Source: Klebsiella quasivariicola | GTDB taxonomy: Bacteria > Pseudomonadota > Gammaproteobacteria > Enterobacterales > Enterobacteriaceae | DNA length: 64,000 nucleotides | NCBI RefSeq assembly: GCF_002269255.1 | Contig: NZ_CP022824.1 | Span: 176,772-240,771, forward strand | Reading direction: 5' to 3' | Shown: positions 44,884-55,235 of the stretch, one piece after another | Position numbering within the stretch: position 1 is the first letter of the stretch | How the letters are laid out: every line of letters begins with the position of its first letter | Position numbers and translations under genes: made by a program | Notes under the pieces: generated by a model | The model's input: the letters and a program-made list of their open reading frames with translations, nothing else | The model's database searches: none | What the model was told of the DNA's origin: nothing

Positions 44884-45500
44884 AACATCACCCGTTGAGT
44901 TGCCGGGGCCGCGGTTTTGACTTTGTGCGGGGACCTGCTGAACCTGCCCCCTGGTATTAACTTCACCCGTTTGAGAGCCGTTCGCCGCAAGGGCGTAAAC
45001 GAGCACGGGCGACGGCAGCTGTCCAGGGCGCGGTTTACCGCGTGCCATTTACCCTGGACGGATGATGGCGACTGTGCTTGTCTCAGCCCCGGCGAATGGA
45101 CTCAAACGGGTGATACGGCGCCAGGGGGAAGGAGCAGGCACCCGCCGCAACGACGAAGAGCGCGGGCGCGAAACGGCGTTGCCCTGCAGAGTGCCGGCAG
45201 CTTTATCGCCGGCACGGTGAAAGCGGCGCGGCCGGAACGGTCGCAGCAAGCGCTGCCGTTGACCTTGACTTCAGACATCAGACACTAGCCGCCAGGCCCG
45301 AAACCGCGTAGCGGGTTCGGCGGAGTTTACCGCATCTTTTCGCGGTTAGCGGAGTGTGGCTCGACGACTGGACAGCGCAGCTGGCCGGGAGCCGAAGGTG
45401 TCCAGTGCGGGTGTGCTTTTAAAGCCTTTAAGGGTTAAAAAGAGACATCACAGCAGGAAGAAGAAGAGAAAGCAGACAGACAGCAGGGAGCAAGCCGGAA
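44884..45500 (-). repeat. Frpo-like leading-region repeat, copy 3 (diverged)
   Basis: About 617 bp related to copies 1 and 2 with a shortened, rewritten middle. Stems are kept by changed sequence: CCGAAACCGC-GTA-GCGGGTTCGG replaces the other loop, and a new GTCCAGGG/CCCTGGAC pair encloses CGCGGTTTACCGCG in place of the longer stem. Structure is thus better conserved than sequence. It faces the minus-strand gene at 44859. Confidence 0.7.
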
Positions 45501-45585
45501 ACGTAAAGATGCAGACTGGAGAGAATATGTTTTTCATGCCGCCGGAAAGAAGCCATGATAAACCGGCGGCATACCAGACGGGGCG

Positions 45586-45903
45586 TCAGGAACGGAGCTT
45601 ATTTTCCTTCCTGAACTGCGCAACGCTATACCAGATTGAAGCCAGGAAAGCGAAAACGGTGATCAGGACACGAAATTCGTCACCCGGCTCTTTCCCCTTC
45701 AGCATCAGCGTTATGATGATGCCGGCAACGATAATCCACGCAATACCACTCCAGAGGCGCAGCTTATCCGCCACGACATTAATCAGAACAAAAGCAACGG
45801 CCAGGATAGCCCCCCACAGAGCCGGAACAGGCTGAAACGGAATAAAAAACAGGTTAATACCGGTTAAAAGCGTCACGGCAGCAAACATCAGAGACATACG
45901 CAC
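45586..45903 (-). CDS. Unknown four-helix membrane protein of the leading region
   Basis: 105 residues with about four membrane helices (residues 3-22, 27-44, 50-68 and 80-96) and a basic tail. Not recognised. It lies between repeat copy 3 and the klcA operon and is followed at 45500 by the repeat. Confidence 0.6.
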   Translation of the reverse strand: MRMSLMFAAVTLLTGINLFFIPFQPVPALWGAILAVAFVLINVVADKLRLWSGIAWIIVAGIIITLMLKGKEPGDEFRVLITVFAFLASIWYSVAQFRKENKLRS

Positions 45904-45937
45904 AGATTACCCTCCCTGGACACACTGAGTAAGAAAA

Positions 45938-46192
45938 TCAATTCTGCTGATCATCGCCCGGTTTATTATATTCGGGTGCATTTGCGCGCGGCAGCTGCTG
46001 ACTGTTCAGTCGATGTACGCGGAACCGTTCATGGAAATATTCGCGCAGGTGTTCAGGCTGTTCCCGTTCAACAAGTTCCGGCATGACGGGCTTGTTCATG
46101 CGCTCCTGCCAGGCAACATCAGCAGCCACCTCATCGACGGCAACTTTGTCCTGCTCCTCCTTTGAAAAAGAGGCAATATTCCACTGCGACAT
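45938..46192 (-). CDS. Unknown acidic leading-region protein
   Basis: 84 residues from the ATG at 46192 (no clear ribosome-binding site; a TTG 15 bases upstream is an alternative). Charged and soluble (KEEQDKVAVDEVAADVAWQE, REQPEHLREYFHERFRVHRL). Not recognised. Probably co-transcribed with the membrane protein 34 bp downstream. Confidence 0.5.
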   Translation of the reverse strand: MSQWNIASFSKEEQDKVAVDEVAADVAWQERMNKPVMPELVEREQPEHLREYFHERFRVHRLNSQQLPRANAPEYNKPGDDQQN

Positions 46193-46307
46193 ACGCAAAA
46201 TCAGCAAAAGAAGAAAAGGTACGCAGATATTACGCTCTTAATCCTTAACTGGCGACCTGTTGAGGTGAGGCCAGTACGCAGCGCCGCAGGTGTGGCGAAC
46301 CGCCTCA

Positions 46308-46420
46308 CTGGCAGGCGAAGCCTGCCAGGATTTTCGCGCGGCCGCACCGATCTGCGAAGCCGGGTAAGCTCCTCACAGATCGTGCCGTCTCTGACCTTAA
46401 ACGGGGCGTCGGGCGCCCCG
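46308..46420. terminator. Two hairpins downstream of klcA
   Basis: CTGGCAGGC-GAA-GCCTGCCAG (46308-46328, followed by ATTTT on the plus strand) and CGGGGCG-TCGGG-CGCCCCG (46402-46420, nine bases after the klcA stop). The second is placed as a klcA terminator on the minus strand, though its T-run is only TTT. Confidence 0.5.
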
Positions 46421-46428
46421 ATATAGTA

Positions 46429-46854
46429 TCAGTCCAGAGCCGCGTAAATAGCAGCGCATTCGTCATGAGAGTCAATGAAATTCCACAGCTGCGATTCCCG
46501 CAGCATCAGGTGGCGTGTCAGGGCAGCATCACCGCGTTCATGGTGCAGCCAGATACGGCGGTTGATCGCCAGCGCCGTAATGATAACTCCGGCCGCATCC
46601 GCGCTGACGGACCGATCAAACCAGTTATCCGGGTTAGTCAGATGGAAACGGTCACCGTCAGGCATCATGTAGCCGCCGCCCTCCGGAATACGGATGAAAT
46701 GCCAGAAGCCTCCGCAGTAATCGGTGATGTGTTTCTCAGCGAGCGCATAGACCTGCATCTCTCCGGCCAGAAAATCGTTACCAAACAGATCCGGCAGGAA
46801 CGAGAGACGGTCGGACTCCTCTACATTCAGCATGGTTTGACGGGCATGATACAT
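46429..46854 (-). CDS. klcA: KlcA/ArdB-family antirestriction protein
   Basis: The start at 46854 has a strong GGAGG six bases upstream, giving 141 residues. The family pattern RLSFLPDLFGNDFLAGEMQV, YCGGFWHFIRIPEGGGYMMP and SADAAGVIITALAINRRIWL is clear. ArdB/KlcA proteins block type I restriction and protect the incoming plasmid. It is in the leading region about 31 kb from nic. Confidence 0.9.
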   Translation of the reverse strand: MYHARQTMLNVEESDRLSFLPDLFGNDFLAGEMQVYALAEKHITDYCGGFWHFIRIPEGGGYMMPDGDRFHLTNPDNWFDRSVSADAAGVIITALAINRRIWLHHERGDAALTRHLMLRESQLWNFIDSHDECAAIYAALD

Positions 46855-47373
46855 AGCAACCTCCACAGGTTCATAAGATTGCGGCACCGGGTTGTGCCGT
46901 GCCGACACGACAGCCCGGCGGAAAGCGGAAGATGCAAGGGCGACACCGGAGGCCGCAGCGCAGATAAAGCACGAAGCTGGTCTGGACGGTTTTAGAGCGA
47001 ACCTGAGCGAGAAAACGACGGGAAGAACGGCGAGCTTCCTAAAAAAACTGCGACCGGGCGAGGATGGCGGCGCCAGCGAACCCTTGCATCTGCAGCGGCC
47101 GGGCTAAAGTGAAGGCACGGCACTACCCGAAGCGATGCAGGAGATACAACATGAGGTCCCCTGTCGCGGTTTACGAGCGCAGGGAGAAAAGCAGAAGCTG
47201 GCATCGCGACGCGATGGCTGCGTATAAAGGCCGCAGACCGGAGGGAGGGGGCCGGACAAAGCGGAGCCGGCGGCAAAGACAAGCCGGCGACGTCCTTATC
47301 CGGTGTTGATGGCATGGCGCCAGTTTATCAGCTGCCCGTCACCAGGCGGCCCGGGAGACCTCTCGTTCTGAGC
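46855..47373. other. GC-rich structured non-coding leader upstream of klcA
   Basis: About 520 bp without a credible gene, unrelated in sequence to the three repeats as far as I can see, but similarly GC-rich and with small stems (CGGCAC-CGGGTT-GTGCCG at 46882-46899). Short open frames here lack ribosome-binding sites. By position it could be another promoter island for klcA. Confidence 0.4.
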
Positions 47374-47604
47374 TTATCGGCGATCTGGTTTATCACTGGC
47401 CACGGAGATACCAATGTACATACCGCTTCCCCAGATAATCTGAGAGAGCACAAATAGCCACTGAGGGACGTCAACAATCAACAGCGGAAGAAGAGCAACC
47501 GTCACGATTAAAATCAGGCGGCTACCGAATTGCCGGCGCACCGGTTCAGCGGCGTCAACCGGGACGCCTGCATATCGCAGAACCTGCCTTAAACCCGTAT
47601 TCAT
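47374..47604 (-). CDS. Unknown two-helix membrane protein beside umuDC
   Basis: The start at 47604 has GGAG six bases upstream, giving 76 residues (MNTGLRQVLRYAGVPVDAAE then hydrophobic segments LILIVTVALLPLLIVDVPQW and LFVLSQIIWGSGMYIGISVA). A much longer frame upstream runs into the group II intron and is not believed. It is divergent from the umuDC promoter at 47751. Confidence 0.6.
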   Translation of the reverse strand: MNTGLRQVLRYAGVPVDAAEPVRRQFGSRLILIVTVALLPLLIVDVPQWLFVLSQIIWGSGMYIGISVASDKPDRR

Positions 47605-47750
47605 AATCACTCCACTCAGAATAAATGCACTGTACGTCAGTATATTACATTTTATTAGATAACGATTCTCCGGACTGGCAGCGATCCTTCTGAAATTTCC
47701 CTGTTTTTGCAGGAACAGCAAATGGTTACAGACAACGGCAACAAGATGAC

Positions 47751-47779
47751 TTGAAAAAAAACGGCCTCCGCAAAATAAT
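47751..47779 (+). promoter_or_regulatory. Stranded umuDC promoter (-35/-10)
   Basis: TTGAAA (47751-47756), a 17-bp spacer and AATAAT (47774-47779) end exactly where the group II intron begins. Joined to the sequence after the intron (50974 on) it reads AATAAT then ACTGTATATATATACAG, that is, a promoter directly followed by a LexA box. The intron now separates the two by 3.2 kb. Confidence 0.7.
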
Positions 47780-48679
47780 GTCGCGGTAGGGATACCCGTT
47801 ACCGGGTACCCCCCGCACAGATCCCGGCGTGCGCTATTCACGCACCGGGCTCCTGCCTTGGGTGTCTGGCGGTGAACCGCTCCACAGGCCATGGATGCAG
47901 AACCCGAACCTTCGGCAGCCATACGGCTGCCAGTCTGTTTGCTTTCGTCCATGTCGTATCATCCTGCTGGCTCCTGCGCCTCAGCGCCCGTCGCCAGAGG
48001 TCTGTTACGTATATCCTGAACTTCCGCATCATGGGATAGTTGCCCGGGACTGAGTGGTAGTTCAGGTATCCCTGAACCACTCTCCTGAGCCATTTTCCCT
48101 GTTCGTGGATTGAGTAATGCCAGCGCTTTCGTAGTCCGTCCTTGATCGCTTTCAGTGTCGCCGTCATCCTGTCCCGGCGTGTCTTTCGTATCAGCATGAA
48201 CCTGCCACTACGATCTTTCCCACTGATATGCGTGAACCCGAGGAAGTTGAACGTTTCTGGTTTACCTTTTCCCCTGCTGGCGCGGTTTTCGGCTGCGAAG
48301 CGGCCGAACTCCGTCAGTCGGGTTTTCTTCGGATGTACCGTGAGTCCGAACTCCTTCAGTCTGCGCTGCATGGCTATACGAAAGCATTGAGCGTCGATTC
48401 GCTTGTCGAACCCGATGACTATGTCATCTGCGTATCTGACCATGACCACATTGCCTGTGGCATGGCGGCGTCGCCACTGATGCGCCCACAGATCGAAGAC
48501 ATAGTGGAGGTAGATGTTTGCCAGCAGCGGCGAGATAACCGCACCCTGTGGGGTGCCTTCCTCCGATGCCCGCCATTCTCCTTCCTCCGATGCCCGCCAT
48601 TCTCCTTCCTCTGAGGTCCCGGCTGTGAGCCACTTTCGTATGAGCCTGATTACCCTCTGGTCGCCGATTCTTGTAGTGG

Positions 48680-49878
<1,199 letters not shown>

Positions 49879-49886
49879 AGGTGAGA

Positions 49887-49929
<43 letters not shown>

Positions 49930-50974
49930 TCTGTGTTCTATGAACCTGATTAGCCATTCATGGCTTACCTTGTCGAAGAACTGACTGATATCGGCATCCA
50001 GTACCCAGTTTACATTGGTCCGAACCAGCCCTGTGGCCAGTGCGTCCAGCGCATTGTGCTGGCTTCGCCCGGGTCTGAACCCGTATGAAAACCCCATAAA
50101 GTCATTTTCGTAGACTGCATTCAGGATCTTAACCAGCGCATACTGGACGATTTTGTCCTCCAGTGAGGCGATGCCGAGCGGGCGCTGTTTTCCATCCGCT
50201 TTCGGGATGTAGTGCCGCCTGCCGGGCTGAGCCCTGTAACTACCCTGATGAAGCCTCCGGTGCAGATCTGCTATGTTGACCTTCAGGTTTTCGGCGTAGT
50301 CCTTCCACCTGACACCATCAACTCCGGCAGCCGCTTTCCTGCTCAGGGAGAGGAATGCGTTCTCCAGTGCCTCTGCTGTCAGGAGGTGGAACAATGCGGT
50401 AAACCGTTCTTTCTTCCGCTGCTTCGCAGCTTCCCGCACGCGTGACAGCCTCTGTGACATACTTTCCCGGCTCTGCGTCCGGCGCATGTGTGGCTGTTCC
50501 GCGTTTCCCTTGGCCCCGCTCCTTCGCTCCACTGACTCCGCTCCTTGCGGATTGTTCGCCAGATTCGCAGCTACTATGAGCGAGTCCGACTTCTCCTCTC
50601 CGTACATCACCGGCTTCGGCTCCTCGCCTTCCCGGTGCGGGCCATCTCCGGCACTGGCAGATGGTCAGAGGGGAGATCTCCCGGTTCCCGCGTAAAGATC
50701 GTATTGACATGCCAGGGTCTCAGAACCCGCCGGGTCCATATGGCACTCGCAGTAACGCACCCTATGATGTTGCCTTCCGTAAACAGTACAACGTCGGCAC
50801 CCGGGAATTTAATATACATTTCGTGGCTCAATGGCTGGCCTGTCAACACCCCTGTCAACGCTTCGCCCCATACCTCACGGTATACAACGCATGACTCGGG
50901 GACCCTGTGGATTGCTGGTCCTTCAATGGTCGGGGACTTTCACCCCTTGATCTTTACCGGTCTCCCGGCGCACA

Positions 50975-50990
50975 CTGTATATATATACAG
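50975..50990 (+). promoter_or_regulatory. LexA (SOS) box of umuDC
   Basis: CTGTATATATATACAG is a perfect 16-bp palindrome matching the LexA consensus CTGT-N8-ACAG, 22 bp before the umuD ATG. The flanking TA on the left was removed by the intron boundary at 50973/50974. Confidence 0.92.
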
Positions 50991-51011
50991 CCTTAAGCGA
51001 GGGAAAAAACG

Positions 51012-51437
51012 ATGAAGTTCATTCCTGCAGTATCAGAAGCCAGCATAGTAAAAATTCCTTTGTTCACAGAGCGATGCCCTGCGGGTTTTCCGTCACCGGC
51101 AGCAGACTACACTGAGTCTGAACTGGATCTGAATGAGTACTGCATTCACCGGCGCCACTCCACCTATTTTGTCAGGGCGATTGGCAACTCAATGACTGAT
51201 ATTGGCCTCTATTCCGGCGATCTGTTGGTCGTGGATAAAGCAGAACAGCCGCGGCACGGGGATATTGTTATCGCGGAAATTGAGGGTGAATTTACGGTAA
51301 AACGCCTGCTTCTGACGCCGCGGCCAGCCCTGCAGGCGATGAACCCGGACTTCCCTTCCCTGTACCCGGATCCGGAAACGCTGCAAATTTTCGGCGTGGT
51401 GACAGCCTTCATTCATAAAACCCGGAGGGCAGACTGA
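51012..51437 (+). CDS. umuD: UmuD-like SOS mutagenesis protein
   Basis: 141 residues of the UmuD/MucA/ImpA family. The self-cleavage region is CPAGFPSPAADY (cut expected at Ala-Gly), followed by the catalytic Ser in RAIGNSMTD and Lys in EFTVKRLL. Activated UmuD' joins UmuC as polymerase V. AGGGAAAA precedes the ATG. The stop overlaps the umuC start by one base. Confidence 0.93.
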   Translation: MKFIPAVSEASIVKIPLFTERCPAGFPSPAADYTESELDLNEYCIHRRHSTYFVRAIGNSMTDIGLYSGDLLVVDKAEQPRHGDIVIAEIEGEFTVKRLLLTPRPALQAMNPDFPSLYPDPETLQIFGVVTAFIHKTRRAD

Positions 51438-52708
51438 TGTTCGCCCTGGCTGACGTCAACTCCTTCTACGCCAGTTGCGAGAAGGTTTTCAGGCCGGATT
51501 TGCGCGGCAAACCTGTCGTCGTTCTCAGTAACAACGATGGCTGCGTTATTGCCCGGAGTGCTGAAGCCAAACTGCTGGGTATAAAGATGGGAACCCCCTG
51601 GTTCCAGCTCAAAGAGGCGCAGTTTCCTGAAAAATTGTACGTTTTTTCCAGCAACTACGAGCTCTACGCGAGCCTGAGTAACCGTGTGGTCGCCCTGCTG
51701 GAAGAGCTGTCGCCCCGCGTCGAACAATACTCAATTGACGAATGTTTCCTGGATGCCCGGGGAATTGGCCACTGTATGGATCTGGAGGATTTTGGCAGGC
51801 AGCTGCGTGGGCATGTTCTCAGTGGAACCGGACTGACGATCGGTGTCGGCTTCGGCGCCACAAAAACACTGGCCAAATCGGCGCAGTGGGCGTCAAAGGA
51901 ATGGCCACAATTCAGGGGGGTGCTGGCGCTGTCGCCCGATAATCCACGCAGAACGGCAAAATTACTCAGCCTGCAGCCGGTGGAAGAAATCTGGGGCGTG
52001 GGGAACCGGATAGCGAAAAAGCTGCACGTTATGGGGATCACCACCGCCCTACAGCTGTCGCTGACGAACCCTACATTTATCCGGAAAAACTTCAACGTAG
52101 TGCTGGAGCGCACGGTACGTGAGCTGAACGGCGAGAGTTGCATTTCACTGGAGGAAGCGCCGCCGCCTAAACAGCAGATTGTCTGCAGTCGCAGCTTCGG
52201 GCAGCGGATCACCACCTACGAAGAAATGCGCCAGGCCGTCTGCCAGTATGCCGAGCGCGCGGCGGAAAAGTTGCGCGGTGAGCGACAGTACTGCCGGCAT
52301 ATCAGCACCTTCATCAAGACATCCCCTTTTGCGGTTAATGAGCCGTATTACGGTAACGTGGCCACGGAAAAACTGCACACCCCTACCCGTGACACCCGGG
52401 ACATTATCGCGGCTGCGGTCAGGTCTCTGGACAGGATCTGGCTCGATGGCCACCGCTACGCAAAAGCGGGGATAATGCTCAATGATTTCAGTCCGAACGG
52501 CGTCGCGCAGCTGAATCTGTTCGATGACGTGCAGCCACGGCCGCACAGCGATGCGCTGATGAAGGTACTCGACGGCATTAATCATTCCGGACTCGGGAAA
52601 GTCTGGTTTGCCGGACGGGGTATTGCGCCGGACTGGCAGATGAAACGGGAGATGCTGTCACCGGCATATACCACCCGCTGGAAGGAGCTGCCGGTTGCCC
52701 GTTTCTGA
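51437..52708 (+). CDS. umuC: UmuC-like Y-family DNA polymerase
   Basis: 423 residues, full length. Y-family catalytic motifs ADVNSFYASCEKVF and EQYSIDECFLD are present, then helix-hairpin-helix EEIWGVGNRIAKKLHVMGI and the little-finger/C-terminal domain. It performs translesion synthesis under SOS. The gene is intact, but its promoter has been separated from it. Confidence 0.95.
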   Translation: MFALADVNSFYASCEKVFRPDLRGKPVVVLSNNDGCVIARSAEAKLLGIKMGTPWFQLKEAQFPEKLYVFSSNYELYASLSNRVVALLEELSPRVEQYSIDECFLDARGIGHCMDLEDFGRQLRGHVLSGTGLTIGVGFGATKTLAKSAQWASKEWPQFRGVLALSPDNPRRTAKLLSLQPVEEIWGVGNRIAKKLHVMGITTALQLSLTNPTFIRKNFNVVLERTVRELNGESCISLEEAPPPKQQIVCSRSFGQRITTYEEMRQAVCQYAERAAEKLRGERQYCRHISTFIKTSPFAVNEPYYGNVATEKLHTPTRDTRDIIAAAVRSLDRIWLDGHRYAKAGIMLNDFSPNGVAQLNLFDDVQPRPHSDALMKVLDGINHSGLGKVWFAGRGIAPDWQMKREMLSPAYTTRWKELPVARF

Positions 52709-52786
52709 CCGTCGAAATGACAGACGGGACTTGCCGCAAGAGCTTACTTTACCGATCATACAGATGACTTGTCTCAGGGGGGGACC

Positions 52787-53038
52787 ATGACAAATATCAT
52801 TCTGTGTGATGTGACTGCCAGCATCAGCGAACTTAAAAACGATCCGGTGGCCACCGCCAGTGCCGGCGGCGGCTACCCGGTCGCGATTATTGACCGCAAC
52901 CGCCCTGTTTTTTATTGTGTGCCCGCGGCTCTGTATGAACAAATGCTCGATGAGCTGGACGAAAAAGACCTAGTGCAAATGATAACAGAACGTCAAAACC
53001 AGCCGCTGCGTGAAGTGGATCTCAATCAGTATCTGTGA
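52787..53038 (+). CDS. Orphan Phd/RelB-like (StbD-type) antitoxin
   Basis: The start at 52787 follows a long G run and gives 83 residues. An N-terminal Phd/YefM-like fold (CDVTASISELKNDPVATASA, GGYPVAIIDRNRPVFYCVPA) precedes an acidic toxin-binding tail. It resembles the StbD antitoxin that often follows plasmid umuDC, but no StbE/RelE toxin follows: the next 240 bp are non-coding. Confidence 0.7.
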   Translation: MTNIILCDVTASISELKNDPVATASAGGGYPVAIIDRNRPVFYCVPAALYEQMLDELDEKDLVQMITERQNQPLREVDLNQYL

Positions 53039-53282
53039 TGTGCTCCGGTGCGAGGAGCAAGGAATGTATTAAGCCTATGTTACCCACTCGATGATCAATG
53101 CTGTCTTAAAACACTATAAAATCAATAAAATAGAATTATATCTGCATGTCGATACCATACAAAATACCATGGTAAGAAAACTTGGAGACTGTACTGATCG
53201 TGTCGCCCGACGCAAAACGCTTTTAGACTGACAACTTGCACACCACAAAGGATATTCATCCAAAAGCAGTTATTCAAAGAAG
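53039..53282. other. Non-coding junction between the antitoxin and the DUF262 island
   Basis: AT-rich 244 bp without a gene, marking the change from plasmid backbone to the foreign island. It contains TGTCGATACCAT at 53147-53158, repeated directly at 56739-56750 on the other side of the DUF262 pair. Confidence 0.45.
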
Positions 53283-55235
53283 TCAACGCCCTGGGTTGGA
53301 TCTTCCGCTTGCCTCCACCAGACTTACATCATCACGAAGCAATGTCACCATCGCTTCATGATGTGCTGTTATCTGCTGATCGTCCCAGTTTGTATTTCGG
53401 GTGATTTCCGCCATTCTCTTGAGCTTGGGACTTTGAAGTTCAATTGTATCCTTGAAGTTTTCGGCCTTTGCTCTGGGGAGGCTATTGCTGAATTTTGAGT
53501 TCGCGCTGACGCTTACGAGCGCGAGGTTGCCAAGCAGGTTAAGGCTAGAACCTGAAACAACCGCGCCCGACTGTTCTTTGTCAGGATGCTGTGGATAGAA
53601 GTGCTCAATGGAAGTTCTGAACTGAAATTTGAAATCTCGTTTTGAGGAGTCACTCAACAGAAGATAGTCGAGATACGAAAAGACGATACGGCTGATACCA
53701 AACCCTTGTGGTTGCTGATCTTTCTCAAAGGAGAATGTCTCTTTAACCTTGCTGCGGGCATATCCCTTCAACAAATCGGCAAGATCCGCATGTTTCACGT
53801 CTCGAGGGGCTTTAACGGAGAGCCAGCGAAGAACTTTGGTAATCCAGTGCATCGTTCGCGGAGAAGTGTAGGTAATCCGAAGCATGGACTGAAGCAGCAA
53901 TACATCTCGGGTATGTGGGTCAGCACTCCCGTCCTCCTCTAAGCTTCCATTGCTGGCCGAGAAAACATGGATGTACGTCGGGGTTGGCTTCTTGTCCCCG
54001 CCTCCTTTTTTCAGTCGCTGGAGAGACCAATCGCCATCGTCACCGATGTTTGCCGTGAATTGACGCTTCAAGATGAAGCCATCGAAGAGGTTGCGGCACT
54101 TGAGAAGCATAAATGCAAAACTACGCACCCAATCGGCTTTAGCATCGGGTACATTATTTACGGCGTCGTCAAATGACTTGATGAGGCGCTTGTCGTCAAG
54201 CAGGCCTTCGTCTTCGACCTCATCGCCTTTCATAATTCTTAGAACGTGTAGCAGAAAGGCCGGAAACTCAATAGTCGAACGAAACCGCTCGTTGCCCTCG
54301 TCTTCAGTGGAATTTGACTCGAGCTCTTTAGCGTATTTTGACAACGCCTCATCCAAGGACAACGATACCCCTTCGGAGGATTGCCTTGATGAATTGATGC
54401 CGGATTGCGGACGACTTTCCATTAGCGAAGAGAAGCTGGTCACCTCCAGCCAGGACCATTCATCACCAAATACTTTGTTTCGCAAACTTGTGTCACCACG
54501 GGTCAGAGACATCTGGACATAAGAATCCATGTCAGCACAGGAATCCCAAACCCACGCAAAGCATTCGCGTTCATATTGATTGGGCAGTTTGCTCATCAGG
54601 CGAGCCTTAACAATATCAACCTGCTTGAGTTGCTGCCCACGAGTGTTCATGATCTCGAAGTAGCGATTGAGGTCGGTATTGGGTGGCAGCGAGGCACGGA
54701 CGACAGTCACCTTCGTTAGCAAGAAATCGGAGAATTTTTCGCGTGAGCGATTAAGGTTTTCATTTTGTTTGAAGAACTGATTGATGATGCTGTAGCCTTC
54801 ATGAATGCCAGCATCTGCATTACTCGTGGAGCCCTGCGGTCGAACGTGCTCCTTAGCCGCCTCCTGTGCTACTCGCAGCAGGGCCTCAGTTGCCCGTGCG
54901 CGCGACTCATATTGCAAGTGGCCTGCATGGCCAACCGACGGCTTCTCACCCTCACCGTCTTGCTCCAGGAAGGTAAGAAGCAGATAGAGGGTTGTAAGTC
55001 GTTGTTGTCCATCTATGACCTCGAACTCATCCTCTCTACCCCGCTTGATTACAACAAGGTTCCCAAGAAAATAGTTGTCCTGGCCCCCTACCACCGAGTC
55101 TTGAATATCGCTAATAAGTTGCTCAATCTGTTCGGCCCGCCAAGCATAGTTCCGTTGATAAATAGGAATCAGATAATTGTCAGTGAATAACTTGCCTACT
55201 GTTAACAGTTCAGGTTTCAACTCCTTCTTGCTCAT
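53283..55235 (-). CDS. DUF262-DUF1524 protein (GmrSD/BrxU-like), second gene of a pair
   Basis: 650 residues. The N-terminal DUF262 nucleotide-binding part has IPIYQRNYAWRAEQIEQLIS, the DGQQR motif (EFEVIDGQQRLTTLYLLL) and FEIMNTRGQQLKQVDIVKA. The C-terminus looks like DUF1524, an HNH-type nuclease: RTSIEHFYPQHP then LNLLGNLALVSVSANSKFSN. That is the architecture of modification-dependent restriction enzymes. Its ATG overlaps the upstream DUF262 gene by 4 bp. Exact target unknown. Confidence 0.8.
   Translation of the reverse strand: MSKKELKPELLTVGKLFTDNYLIPIYQRNYAWRAEQIEQLISDIQDSVVGGQDNYFLGNLVVIKRGREDEFEVIDGQQRLTTLYLLLTFLEQDGEGEKPSVGHAGHLQYESRARATEALLRVAQEAAKEHVRPQGSTSNADAGIHEGYSIINQFFKQNENLNRSREKFSDFLLTKVTVVRASLPPNTDLNRYFEIMNTRGQQLKQVDIVKARLMSKLPNQYERECFAWVWDSCADMDSYVQMSLTRGDTSLRNKVFGDEWSWLEVTSFSSLMESRPQSGINSSRQSSEGVSLSLDEALSKYAKELESNSTEDEGNERFRSTIEFPAFLLHVLRIMKGDEVEDEGLLDDKRLIKSFDDAVNNVPDAKADWVRSFAFMLLKCRNLFDGFILKRQFTANIGDDGDWSLQRLKKGGGDKKPTPTYIHVFSASNGSLEEDGSADPHTRDVLLLQSMLRITYTSPRTMHWITKVLRWLSVKAPRDVKHADLADLLKGYARSKVKETFSFEKDQQPQGFGISRIVFSYLDYLLLSDSSKRDFKFQFRTSIEHFYPQHPDKEQSGAVVSGSSLNLLGNLALVSVSANSKFSNSLPRAKAENFKDTIELQSPKLKRMAEITRNTNWDDQQITAHHEAMVTLLRDDVSLVEASGRSNPGR

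Noticed and set aside
47374..47952. A 192-residue reading of the gene beside umuDC
   Set aside because: The extra N-terminal part is read from group II intron sequence; the ATG at 47604 has a good ribosome-binding site and gives a normal membrane protein.
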